Below, piece by piece: positions 15,758 to 22,705 of a stretch of 35,021 nt of DNA. The translations under genes were made by a program, and so were the position numbers. The DNA is from Pseudanabaena sp. M085S1SP2A07QC (lineage in GTDB: Bacteria > Cyanobacteriota > Cyanobacteriia > Pseudanabaenales > Pseudanabaenaceae), in assembly GCA_020404895.1 (NCBI GenBank), contig JADBWK010000030.1, positions 1 through 35,021 of the forward strand, given 5' to 3'. Below the pieces are notes generated by a model, which saw only the letters and a program-made list of their open reading frames with translations, ran no database searches and was not told where the DNA came from. Position 1 is the stretch's first letter. Every line of letters begins with the position of its first letter.

Positions 15758-16291
15758 CTAGGACGTAAAAGATTTACCTAAACCTAAAGCTGCCAGCTTT
15801 TTACGGAAAGTGATGGAACTCTTATCGCCAGAGATATTTACCTCATCAGCAAGACAAATAGGCAAATCTTCCGGCTATTGCTCCTCAACGATCGCCTTGT
15901 CCTCATAAAACACCTGATCACTGATGTTACGTGGAAATTTCTAAGCCCCTCACCCCTAGCCCCTCTCCCAAAGAGAGAGTGGGACAAGAGTTTTCTGGAT
16001 TTTGCTCCCCCTCTCCCAGAGAGGAGAGGGGGCTGGGGGGTGAGGGCAATCTTCATTCCACGTAACATCACCTGATCATTAAAATCGAGGGTATCTTGTA
16101 GTGAGGCATCTTTATCGAAGTTCCGATAAATTGGCACAAATAATCGAGTTTTACGCGCCGAGATTGGCGAAGCCGCATTGAGAACATGCAGTTTGCCGTG
16201 GGGGAAGAAGACCGTTAACTTGGCGGTGAAAGGAACAAGCAGTTCAAATAGTCTGCGCCATATGAAATCTGATGACGCTAAATGCTTCATG
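15758..16291 (-). pseudogene. C-terminal remnant of a Rieske-type ring-hydroxylating oxygenase
   Basis: Reading the minus strand, the segments KHLASSDFIWRRLFELL, FFPHGKLHVLNAASPIS, LFVPIYRNFDKD and DTLDFNDQV continue, after an inserted element at 15921-16068, as FYEDKAIVEEQ, then an in-frame TAG, PEDLPICLADEV, DKSSITFRKKL and AALGLGKSF to a TAG at 15758. The pattern (FYEDKxIVEEQ, PEDLP) matches the C-terminal part of cyanobacterial PaO/VanA-like Rieske oxygenases. The Rieske iron-sulfur domain is missing; a repeat hairpin (16292-16327) sits at the break. Three lesions (truncation, insertion, stop) make it dead. Family assignment is from memory of the C-terminal pattern. Confidence 0.7.
15911..16078. 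mobile_element. MITE-like element with terminal inverted repeats and 10-bp direct repeats
   Basis: The direct repeat CACCTGATCA occurs at 15911-15920 and 16069-16078. Inside are inverted ends TGATGTTACGTGGAA (15922-15936) and TTCCACGTAACATCA (16056-16070). The interior holds two facing C-rich/G-rich blocks (CCCCTCACCCCTAGCCCC style) of a kind widespread in cyanobacterial genomes. Removing the element and one direct repeat restores the reading frame of the Rieske remnant. It encodes nothing itself. Confidence 0.8.
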
Positions 16292-16327
16292 CCAAGCACA
16301 AAATGGCTACGCCATTTTGTGCTTTGG
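16292..16327. repeat. Module-1 hairpin of the three-hairpin family (copy H)
   Basis: The stem 16294-16307 with 16311-16324 is 14 bp with a TAC loop. On the minus strand it reads GC-GTA-GC at its centre, like the copy at 22669-22701. It sits exactly where the Rieske remnant loses its upstream part. Confidence 0.75.
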
Positions 16328-16367
16328 TATAATTGTGCGGGATGAGCGATTTTGTAATAGCTGATAA

Positions 16368-16442
16368 GCAACCTCAATAAAATCCAAAGCTGGAGCGTCG
16401 AGCAAAGCCCGACGCTCCAGCTTTAGTTTTTATTGAGGTTGC
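16368..16442. terminator. Nested palindrome forming the fur terminator
   Basis: Outer arms 16368-16382 and 16428-16442 are perfectly complementary and include the Fur gene's last codons and stop. The inner stem 16386-16400 with 16410-16424 continues, with one A-C mismatch, to a GC-AAA-GC centre at 16402-16408. T-rich sequence follows on the minus strand. Confidence 0.65.
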
Positions 16443-16819
16443 TGTTGGCATTCAGTACACAGTCCAAAAAATTCTAGAGTGTGATAGTAGATTTGGAAAG
16501 TATGTTTTTTTGCTAGTTGATTACCCAAATCATGGATGGGGCAAGAGTCGATAGGTAAAGACTTGCCGCAATTGAGGCAATTGAGATGATGTCTATCAGT
16601 TGGGGTGACGCTATAGACTGTTTCGCCATTGGGTAAGGTCAGAGCTTTGATTAAGCCTTGTAGCTTGAGGGTATCTAGTGATCGATATACCGTGGCTAGC
16701 CCCACACTGTTTTCACTATTGCGTAACTCCGAATGAATATCTTGCGCTGATACAGCGCGATCGTGGTGTTGGAGGAGATGTAGCACTCGTTCTTGACTGC
16801 GAGTGAGTTTTTCTTTCAT
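16430..16819 (-). CDS. Fur-family metalloregulator, probably Zur-like
   Basis: From the ATG at 16819 the protein has 129 residues; an in-frame ATG at 16846 would add nine. It has a winged-helix N-half (LTRSQERVLHLL, VSAQDIHSELR, GLATVYRSLDTL) and a metal-binding C-half with HHLNCLNCGKSLPIDSCPIH and FFGLCTECQ. Two CxxC pairs (CLNC and CTEC) form the usual structural zinc site. The LPIDSCPIH segment and the short N-terminus suggest the Zur (FurB) branch rather than Fur or PerR; this is a judgement from family memory. It would repress metal-uptake genes when metal is bound. A perfect inverted repeat at 16833-16865 lies just upstream and could be its operator. Confidence 0.85.
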   Translation of the reverse strand: MKEKLTRSQERVLHLLQHHDRAVSAQDIHSELRNSENSVGLATVYRSLDTLKLQGLIKALTLPNGETVYSVTPTDRHHLNCLNCGKSLPIDSCPIHDLGNQLAKKHTFQIYYHTLEFFGLCTECQQQPQ

Positions 16820-16832
16820 GCTTTTATGGTTT

Positions 16833-16865
16833 GTTAAAGCAAGCATTAGGCTAGCTTGCTTTAAC
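16833..16865. promoter_or_regulatory. 11-bp perfect inverted repeat upstream of fur-family gene
   Basis: GTTAAAGCAAG (16833-16843) pairs with CTTGCTTTAAC (16855-16865) across 11 bases. It lies between the acetyltransferase stop (16871) and the Fur-family start. It could be an autoregulatory site, or a hairpin ending the acetyltransferase transcript. It does not obviously match the A/T-centred Zur consensus. Confidence 0.4.
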
Positions 16866-16870
16866 TTAGT

Positions 16871-18109
16871 TCAGAACTTAAAAGGATTATAAAGCAGACA
16901 TGGTGTAAAGCATTTTTCTAATCGTTCACAAGTTTCTGAATTGATTTCTGTAATCCATTGTTTTTGTAACAATTCAGAAATCGTCTGAGTACCATAAATT
17001 AGAGCTGACATACCTGCGATCGTTGTACAAAAGTCGATCGCAAGATTTGCTATATCGCTATTACCATAGCGTTTAACTGTAAGCTGACCGCGATCGCCAT
17101 GAAGATCACCCCTAATTCCAAATACGCCATCATTCCAATGACAATAGGGATCGCTAAGAACAAAGGTAAATGACTCACAGACAATCGGCAAGCCATGCAA
17201 AGCGCCTACAATATCGATCGCTCTGACCATCCAAGGCTCAGTCATTGATGAATCTAAGCGTCCTGTATCGCTGAGCCAAGTATGGACGTTTACGCCTAAT
17301 GGGACAGGCATTTTCAGACTGTGAATTTGATCTCGATGACTGGCAAAGAATTGCAATAGGCGATCGCGTGATTCGAGATCTATCCAAAAAATTGATGAAA
17401 TTTCAATTTGTCGATCGCGCATTGGCAAATTACCACTGCTATCGATCGTATAGATTGCGATAGCAACAGGTTGGCGATCGCGTTTGATCACCACACAGAG
17501 TTTTTGGCGGTGCAGATGCCACCATTGATCATAGGTGAAATCAGTAATTGCCAGACCATGACTGTGGGGCTGAAGAGTTTGAGATCGCAAGTTCTCGTAT
17601 AGAAAATTAGCCAAAATATCCTTTGCTTCGGTTGCAGCGAGGCGATCGCAGGTCAAATTAGCTACATTTGGTAATTTCAAATAACTTACTAAAGAAGAAA
17701 TTGGAATATTAATCTCATTAGTGGCATTGGCGATCGCATAGCCTAAGGCTTCATAAAAACTCTCCTTAAATGGCGTAAGCATACTCACGCAAATCCCTTG
17801 CATCCGCATTTCTAAAAATGCACTTTTCATGAGTGCCTTTACGCAACCCCGATTGCGATATTCAGGATATGTCCATACGCCGCCGATGCCCCCCATCGTT
17901 TTAAGACTGCCACGCACCGACTGCTGAAAACTAAAACATTGCAACGCCGCCACAATTTTGCCATCGATTTCTGCTGCCAAAACCTCCTCAGGATTGATCG
18001 CCGTCAAATGAGATCGGGGCAAATCTTGATTAGTCCAACGTGAATAGGCATACAAATCTCCCTTAAGAATTTCAAGACGTTCACTGTTATTGATTTTGCG
18101 AATTTTCAT
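16871..18109 (-). CDS. Eis-like GNAT N-acetyltransferase
   Basis: 412 residues. The N-terminal GNAT fold has the acetyl-CoA motif V-T/W-x-PEYRNRGC (GGVWTYPEYRNRGCVKALM, about 93-111) and MLTPFKESFYEALGY, the standard Eis-family signature. A second degenerate GNAT-like region (about 190-290) and a C-terminal sterol-carrier-like domain (about 300-412) complete the Eis layout. The length fits. The terminal carboxylate used in catalysis by Eis proteins would be the Phe at the end (NPFKF). Characterised relatives acetylate amines such as aminoglycosides and peptides; the substrate here is unknown. It lies 51 bp upstream of the Fur-family start on the same strand. Confidence 0.88.
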   Translation of the reverse strand: MKIRKINNSERLEILKGDLYAYSRWTNQDLPRSHLTAINPEEVLAAEIDGKIVAALQCFSFQQSVRGSLKTMGGIGGVWTYPEYRNRGCVKALMKSAFLEMRMQGICVSMLTPFKESFYEALGYAIANATNEINIPISSLVSYLKLPNVANLTCDRLAATEAKDILANFLYENLRSQTLQPHSHGLAITDFTYDQWWHLHRQKLCVVIKRDRQPVAIAIYTIDSSGNLPMRDRQIEISSIFWIDLESRDRLLQFFASHRDQIHSLKMPVPLGVNVHTWLSDTGRLDSSMTEPWMVRAIDIVGALHGLPIVCESFTFVLSDPYCHWNDGVFGIRGDLHGDRGQLTVKRYGNSDIANLAIDFCTTIAGMSALIYGTQTISELLQKQWITEINSETCERLEKCFTPCLLYNPFKF

Positions 18110-18184
18110 TGCCGTTGTATTGCAGCCAAATTTTACCTTTTGTGATTCCCAAGATTTAGGCGATCACAAACTCTGTATATTGTC

Positions 18185-18222
18185 GCAATCGCAGCATTAT
18201 TCACAAATAATGCTGCGATTGC
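18185..18222. terminator. 17-bp palindrome between the acetyltransferase gene and tRNA-Ala
   Basis: Arms 18185-18201 and 18206-18222 are perfectly complementary with a CACA loop; TTTT follows on the + strand. It lies downstream of tRNA-Ala on the minus strand and upstream of the acetyltransferase gene. It could end the tRNA transcript. Confidence 0.5.
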
Positions 18223-18264
18223 TTTTGTAGAAGATATAGGGCTAATAGTCATAGAATTAAAAAA

Positions 18265-18337
18265 TGGAGAATAGGAGGCTCGAACCCCTGACCTCTGCGG
18301 TGCGATCGCAGCACTCTACCAACTGAGCTAATTCCCC
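18265..18337 (-). tRNA. tRNA-Ala(CGC)
   Basis: A 73-base cloverleaf reads on the minus strand: acceptor GGGGAAT/ATTCTCC, D-arm GCTC/GAGT, anticodon stem CTGCG/CGCAG with loop ATCGCAC (anticodon CGC), variable AGGTC, T-arm AGGGG/CTCCT with TTCGAGC, and discriminator A. The G3-T70 wobble, the alanine identity element, is present. CCA is not encoded; a T-run follows directly. The anticodon arm contains the HIP1 octamer GCGATCGC. It would read GCG codons. Confidence 0.93.
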
Positions 18338-18361
18338 GACAGGCTATAGATACTAACATAA

Positions 18362-18533
18362 AATAAAAAACAGCGCGAAGCGCTGCTTTTTATTACAGCA
18401 ATTCTTATTATGAAACCGCTTGTGGTGTTTCCAGCGCCAAAGGCTCTGGAAACACCACAAGCGGTTTTAGAAAGTCCACCTACGGCGGACTTTCTAAAAC
18501 CACTTTTTATAATAAACATTGCTGTTTTTATTA
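18362..18533. repeat. Composite of nested hairpins downstream of the exported-protein gene
   Basis: Three hairpins follow one another: 18371-18385 (GC-GAA-GC), 18413-18467 (22-bp perfect stem, then CC-AAA-GG after one mismatch) and 18465-18499 (13-bp stem plus CC-TAC-GG). Outer pieces AATAAAAAACAGC near 18362 and GCTGTTTTTATT near 18522 are also complementary. The block covers the stretch between tRNA-Ala and the gene ending at 18531, which holds no gene. One part probably terminates that gene. Confidence 0.75.
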
Positions 18534-19019
18534 TTTGGTGGATATGGGAGCTCTCGCTTCAACATTCATTAAAAAGCGCGTGATCTTCTGCTCGTATCCT
18601 GAGCCATCGGGAAACTCCACGGCTAATACAGGATTTTTAATGTTTTCAGATGGAATTTGCAGCATATATACATAATCACCATTATGAAACTCGAAATAAT
18701 TTCCTTGGTTAGGGTTGTAGGTTCTTGCGGTGAGCTTTACACCCTTAGTGCCATTTTTGTTAACACTCCGATAGTAACGAGGTTGAGAAATATCTTTGGT
18801 ATCAGCACAAATGTAAAGAGCATAGTCTTTAGTTTCTGCATAGGCAAGAATCCCCCCAGTGCCATCACAGGTATTGTCATTGGCTAGCTCATTGGTTAAG
18901 CCAGTCCTTAAAGTCTCTGCGATCGCCTTTTTCTCTTTTATTTCAGCACTTACTAGTAGGGAAAGCCCTAATAGCAAAGTCGCCACAGATTTTTGGAAAA
19001 TAGATTTAATTAAACGCAT
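18531..19019 (-). CDS. Exported hypothetical protein
   Basis: 162 residues. A signal peptide is clear (MRLIKSIFQKS, hydrophobic VATLLLGLSLLVSA), with cleavage probably near AIA-E. The mature protein has two cysteines (in NDNTCDGTG and YICADTKD) that could form a disulfide, and looks beta-rich (DYALYICAD, YYRSVNKNGTKGVKLTAR, YVYMLQIPS). I do not recognise the family; small secreted cyanobacterial proteins of this sort are common. It is probably a single-gene unit, reading away from ubiA across 154 bp. Confidence 0.7.
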   Translation of the reverse strand: MRLIKSIFQKSVATLLLGLSLLVSAEIKEKKAIAETLRTGLTNELANDNTCDGTGGILAYAETKDYALYICADTKDISQPRYYRSVNKNGTKGVKLTARTYNPNQGNYFEFHNGDYVYMLQIPSENIKNPVLAVEFPDGSGYEQKITRFLMNVEARAPISTK

Positions 19020-19173
19020 CTCAAAACCTCATTCTTTTGCAATTTGCAAGTGCAGAGATAATCGTTGCCCAGACTTACTGTAACAACCCTGAAAACCTTT
19101 GTAATCAGCCACTTTGCCTATTCTTCGACTGTATTTGTTATAGTTACTCCAAAAGACTTGATCAGCATTCACT

Positions 19174-20070
19174 ATGACCACGAGCATCACCAATAAAGAA
19201 TCAACATTAAAAAAAATTGTGCATCTTCTGCGTTGGCACAAACCAGCAGGAAGACTAATTTTGATGTTGCCTGCTCTGTGGGCAACAGTTGCGGCTGCCA
19301 AAACCCAGCATCAATTACCACCTCTTGATTTATTGGGTGTGGTGATCCTTGGAAGCTTGGCAACTAGTGCCGCAGGTTGTGTAATTAACGATCTTTGGGA
19401 TCGCGATATTGACCCACAAGTTGATCGCACCAAAAATCGCCCCTTAGCCGATCGCTCTTTATCGATTCAAGTGGGAATTGCAGTTTTGTTAGTTGCGGGG
19501 CTATGCGCATTTTTACTATCGACATACCTCAGTCCTCTAAGCTTTGGGCTTTGCTTTGCAGCCGTACCTGTAATCGCTATTTATCCTGCTTGCAAGCGCT
19601 TTTTTCCAGTGCCACAATTAGTACTGTCGATCGCATGGGGGTTTGCCGTATTAATCCCTTGGAGTGCAGTTACTGGCGGACTGGATCGCCATGCTTGGGA
19701 GCTATGGGTAGCTGTGATCGCATGGACAATGGGCTTTGACACAATTTATGCCATGAGCGATCGCACTGATGATCTCAAGGTTGGTGTTAACTCTAGTGCC
19801 CTCTTTTTCGGAAGATATGTAACATTTGCGATCGCCGTATTTTTAGCGATCGCCCTTGGATGCTTGCTTTGGATGGGTTGGGAGATTCAACTTGGTTACG
19901 CACACTACTTTGCTTGCTTGACGGCAGGAGTAATATGGATATGGCAATATAACAGACTGAATCAAGCTGAAATTCCCAGCGATTTATATCAAAAAGCCTT
20001 TGGTCAAAATGTCTGGATCGGCTTTATTATTCTTGCAGGAATGCTGCCATCGGCTCTAGGGATTAGCTAA
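19174..20070 (+). CDS. ubiA: 4-hydroxybenzoate polyprenyltransferase (UbiA family)
   Basis: 298 residues, an integral membrane prenyltransferase with about eight or nine helices. The two Asp-rich motifs that bind Mg-polyprenyl diphosphate are NDLWDRDIDPQVDRTKNRPL (about 72-91) and YAMSDRTDDLKVG (about 192-204). LLRWHKPAGRLILMLP at the N-terminus is typical of the 4-hydroxybenzoate enzymes. In cyanobacteria this enzyme prenylates 4-hydroxybenzoate in the plastoquinone pathway. It begins with an ATG at 19174. cp12 follows after 91 bp on the same strand, probably as a separate unit. Confidence 0.92.
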   Translation: MTTSITNKESTLKKIVHLLRWHKPAGRLILMLPALWATVAAAKTQHQLPPLDLLGVVILGSLATSAAGCVINDLWDRDIDPQVDRTKNRPLADRSLSIQVGIAVLLVAGLCAFLLSTYLSPLSFGLCFAAVPVIAIYPACKRFFPVPQLVLSIAWGFAVLIPWSAVTGGLDRHAWELWVAVIAWTMGFDTIYAMSDRTDDLKVGVNSSALFFGRYVTFAIAVFLAIALGCLLWMGWEIQLGYAHYFACLTAGVIWIWQYNRLNQAEIPSDLYQKAFGQNVWIGFIILAGMLPSALGIS

Positions 20071-20161
20071 ACCCTTAATGCCAGTTTCCTACTCCTGACG
20101 CATGATGGCTAGCTAACCTCAGTCTGTTAATATCTAAGTTATAGATAGTTTAAAGAAATAC

Positions 20162-20383
20162 ATGAGCAATATTACAGAGAAGATCCAAGAAGAACTAAAA
20201 CAAGCCAGAGAAACCTGCGAAGTCAGCGGTACTGGCTCCAAGGAATGTGCTGCTGCATGGGATGCAGTCGAAGAGTTACAAGCTGAGTCGTCACACCAAA
20301 AGCAGTCAAAGGGTAAAAACTCCCTCGAAGTATATTGTGACGATAATCCTGAGGCAGCTGAGTGTCGTCTTTACGAAGATTAA
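20162..20383 (+). CDS. cp12: CP12, Calvin-cycle redox switch protein
   Basis: 73 residues, full length. It has the N-terminal Cys pair CEVSGTGSKEC (residues 20-30), the AAWDAVEELQAE core and the C-terminal Cys pair CDDNPEAAEC with the RLYED tail. Oxidised CP12 links glyceraldehyde-3-phosphate dehydrogenase and phosphoribulokinase into an inactive complex in the dark. Both Cys pairs and the GAPDH-binding tail are intact. It is monocistronic, with a strong terminator at 20440-20470. Confidence 0.96.
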   Translation: MSNITEKIQEELKQARETCEVSGTGSKECAAAWDAVEELQAESSHQKQSKGKNSLEVYCDDNPEAAECRLYED

Positions 20384-20439
20384 TTGCTTGAAATCTTGAT
20401 TTCAGATTAGTTGCTAAATAGCATTCTGCAAATTTCCAT

Positions 20440-20470
20440 AAAAAATGGGGCGATTAGCGCCCCATTTTTT
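20440..20470 (+). terminator. Rho-independent terminator of cp12
   Basis: AAAAAATGGGGCG (20440-20452) pairs with CGCCCCATTTTTT (20458-20470) around ATTAG, ending in six T. It lies 57 bp after the cp12 stop. Confidence 0.85.
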
Positions 20471-20513
20471 ATGTAGCATCTTAAATAATTGTCAATTCTC
20501 GAAAGTGTTGCTA

Positions 20514-20617
20514 ATACCAAAACACAAAATGGCGTAACCATTTTATGTTTTTAAATCCCTTACAGGGTTTGGTCTTTAATTCACAAAAGTGTGGCAAAAC
20601 TTCTGTGAATTGATATA
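20514..20617 (+). repeat. Three-hairpin modular repeat, copy C
   Basis: It has the same module order and orientation as copy A: module 1 with GGC-GTAA-CC centre, module 2 CCCTTACAGGG, and module 3 AATTCACAAAAGTGT. A half copy of module 3 seems to precede it (about 20492-20512). Confidence 0.75.
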
Positions 20618-20635
20618 ACTCTTGAATGTTAAAAA

Positions 20636-20697
20636 AGAAACCCCTTCTGGGTTTTAAGAGCACAAAATAGCGACACTATTTTGTACATATTGTATTA
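20636..20697 (-). repeat. Partial three-hairpin repeat, copy D (modules 2 and 1)
   Basis: It holds a degenerate module 2 (AAACCCCTTCTGGGTTT) then module 1 (GCACAAAATAG with CTATTTTGTAC), in copy B orientation. Copies C and D therefore face each other. Confidence 0.65.
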
Positions 20698-20752
20698 CGC
20701 TAAAATTTATCCCTAAATCAGTAAATTTGCCAGATTGTCAGTTACATTGTAA

Positions 20753-20802
20753 GCTGAATCCCCCTACTATCGGGATTCAGCAATTTTCAAGGAATTGAAA
20801 AT
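20753..20802. repeat. Two small hairpins upstream of the TGA-interrupted gene
   Basis: GCTGAATCCC (20753-20762) pairs with 20772-20781, and ATTTTCAA (20783-20790) with 20795-20802. They may mark the leader of the gene starting at 20863, or a regulatory fold. Confidence 0.45.
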
Positions 20803-20862
20803 CGCTATAGTGAAGTACATCTATAGTTGCTAGAGAAATTTGTAGATTATTGGGAATAGGGT

Positions 20863-22344
20863 ATGACACAACTAAGCGTTATGGATTGAGCAAAGAAAGG
20901 TGATCCTCAGGCGATCGCCTCTTTGCTCAATCGCTCGCTAGTATCTAAAAGCATTCATGCCGAAGCTAAACTTGAAGCAGAATGTCTAATAATATCCTTA
21001 CAAGCTTCTCAGATACCCAACCAAAAAGCGGTTGTGACAATTATTCAACGAGGCATGGTCGTTTTACAGGTCAAGCAAATCAAGCGAGTCAAAATTCTGA
21101 CCTATCGCTCTGATAATCAGTATCTAGCTTGGCAGGATGAAATCGATTTTGGTAACAATGATGCTCCTACCCAGCCTTTAGCAACTCCAAAGATTGACAA
21201 GAATAATAATAGCGAACAAGGTCAAAATGTGAATCTTGTCAGCAATCCCAAAGGAGTCATCCTCGTGCAGAAGTCGCCTCAAATCCAGCAAAACTTGCAA
21301 GAATACCAAGACATCATTGTCCGCTTTACCGATGAACAAGTTGGTACTGTACGATGTTTAACTACACTCACAGAATTAATTCAGGTAATTAGCCAGCCAA
21401 GCTTCTTATTTGCATCTGTCGCTTCTAACCCAAACTTACGAAGTTTGCTTGATATGATCGCCGAATCCAGTAAAACTGATCAGCATGGCGATCAAGTAAT
21501 TACGAACCTATCGATACTACAGCCAGGACAACAATGGCAAAAAGCCAAAATCCGCCTAGTTACTAAGATATTTTTAGAACCTGCGGAACTTACCCAAGAT
21601 CAGAATGAGTCAGAAGTCACGCATCAAGGACTTACTTTGGACTTGGCAGAAAGCAATCCTGAATCTATGACTGATGCCTCTCTAGATATACAGCTAAACA
21701 ATGCTAGTGGAGAAGATGAGCAAGATAATTCTGAAGATGTGATAATTAAGCTAGGCTCAGAATCTAATTCGCAAACATTAACTATCAATTCATTATTTGA
21801 TGATTTCCCAGAACCACCATTACCAAGTTCTCAATCAACTCAAATAGTTAATGATATAACTGAAAATTCTGATTTTTCAGATTCTCTATTTGATGACTTT
21901 ATGAATGTAGATTCTGGGAATAGTTATCGTGAAACTGAGAATTTGTCTATTCAGCAAGTAAGTGAGCAAACAAAGCCTACAGATGCAGATGATGATTTGT
22001 TTGGCAATTTCTCATCAAATGATGACTCTGTTAAAGCTGGCTTAAATAAATTAGAAGGTGATATAGAGTCTATTAAATCTAGGATTCCCAAGCAGAATCT
22101 AGATGAATTTTTGCATCTGATGGATGAAGAAGAGCAGATTAAAGTGAAATCAGAAACTATTAACAACAAAAAAGATATTGACAAAGATGCTCTTCATATA
22201 AAAACAGATTTTGGGGCAACAAACATAGAGCGAATATTGAGCAATATGGAGACCATTACTCTTAGAGGCTCAAGTTCAAAATCTTCATCTGATTTTGTCA
22301 CATTGGAAGACTTTGCAGAAGACTTAAATTATGTTAGCTTCTAA
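20863..22344 (+). pseudogene. Conserved cyanobacterial acidic protein with in-frame TGA at codon 9
   Basis: From the ATG at 20863 the frame reads MTQLSVMD, TGA (20887-20889), then AKKGDPQAIASLLNRSL and about 480 further open codons. The conserved version of this N-domain has Trp where the TGA lies (from memory), so a TGG-to-TGA change is likely. Downstream re-initiation at a TTG (20923) would give 473 residues but lacks a ribosome site. The body has an N-domain (to about 95), a second folded region (about 110-225), then an acidic disordered tail with three LF(D/G)(D/N)F motifs (SLFDDFPE, SLFDDFMN, DLFGNFSS). Family not recognised. It could be a fresh pseudogene, a base error or a restart. Confidence 0.65.
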
Positions 22345-22346
22345 CA

Positions 22347-22391
22347 AATAAAACTTTGGATGTGAACAAAGCCCACATCCAAAGTTTTATT
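22347..22391 (+). terminator. Terminator after the TGA-interrupted gene
   Basis: An 18-bp stem (22347-22364 with 22374-22391) with loop AACAAAGCC is followed by a T-run. Its loop resembles the AGCAAAGCC centre of the fur palindrome at 16401-16409. Confidence 0.8.
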
Positions 22392-22433
22392 TTTTACCAA
22401 TCCTCTAAATAGTCTTGCCATGTGGAGGATTTA

Positions 22434-22470
22434 TCCCAATTCACGAAAGTGCAGCAACACTTTTGCGAAT
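22434..22470 (+). repeat. Isolated module-3 hairpin (copy E)
   Basis: AATTCACGAAAGTG pairs with the following CACTTTTGCGAATT. It abuts the arm-type element starting at 22471. Confidence 0.65.
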
Positions 22471-22586
22471 TATAGCAATGCAAGAGATAGCTAGGACAAA
22501 TCAAAACCCAAAAGATGAGTGGCGGCGCGAAGCGCCGCCACTCATCTTTTGGGTTTTATGTCCTAAGGAAAACTTACATTGCTATA
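22471..22586 (-). repeat. Arm-type palindromic element, copy 2
   Basis: Ends TATAGCAATG and CATTGCTATA are perfectly inverted. The core stem 22503-22528 with 22532-22557 is 26 bp, perfect, with a GAA loop. Its inner half differs completely from copy 1 at 278-385, while the arms and the AAAACCCAAAAGAT part match. Confidence 0.75.
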
Positions 22587-22592
22587 AAAAAC

Positions 22593-22701
22593 AAGCCCAG
22601 TAAGGGTTTTAAAAGAACAAAATGGCATAGCCATTTTGTTCTTTGATATAAATCCAATAAGGGTTTTTAAATCAAGAAATGGCGTAGCCATTTCTTGATT
22701 T
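22593..22701. repeat. Two tandem module 2+1 repeats (copies F and G)
   Basis: Copy F: module 1 stem 22612-22626 with 22630-22644, loop ATA. Copy G: stem 22669-22683 with 22687-22701, loop GTA. Both stems are 15 bp and perfect although their outer bases differ, so changes on one arm are matched on the other. Copy G ends five bases from the stop of the S2P gene. Confidence 0.75.
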
Positions 22702-22705
22702 GGTG

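Noticed and set aside
15878-16075. 65-residue plus-strand frame
   Set aside because: It lies mostly within the MITE-like element and opposite the Rieske remnant.
15838-16377. 179-residue minus-strand open frame taken as a gene
   Set aside because: It is a mosaic of a repeat hairpin, the Rieske remnant, the inserted element and a shifted tail; the conserved protein runs in a different frame after the element.
19029-19301. 90-residue minus-strand frame at the ubiA start
   Set aside because: It overlaps the conserved UbiA N-terminus on the opposite strand and has no recognisable features.
71-22701. Possible CRISPR arrays from recurring intergenic repeats
   Set aside because: The copies are dispersed, structured and variable, with no regular repeat-spacer spacing and no cas genes.
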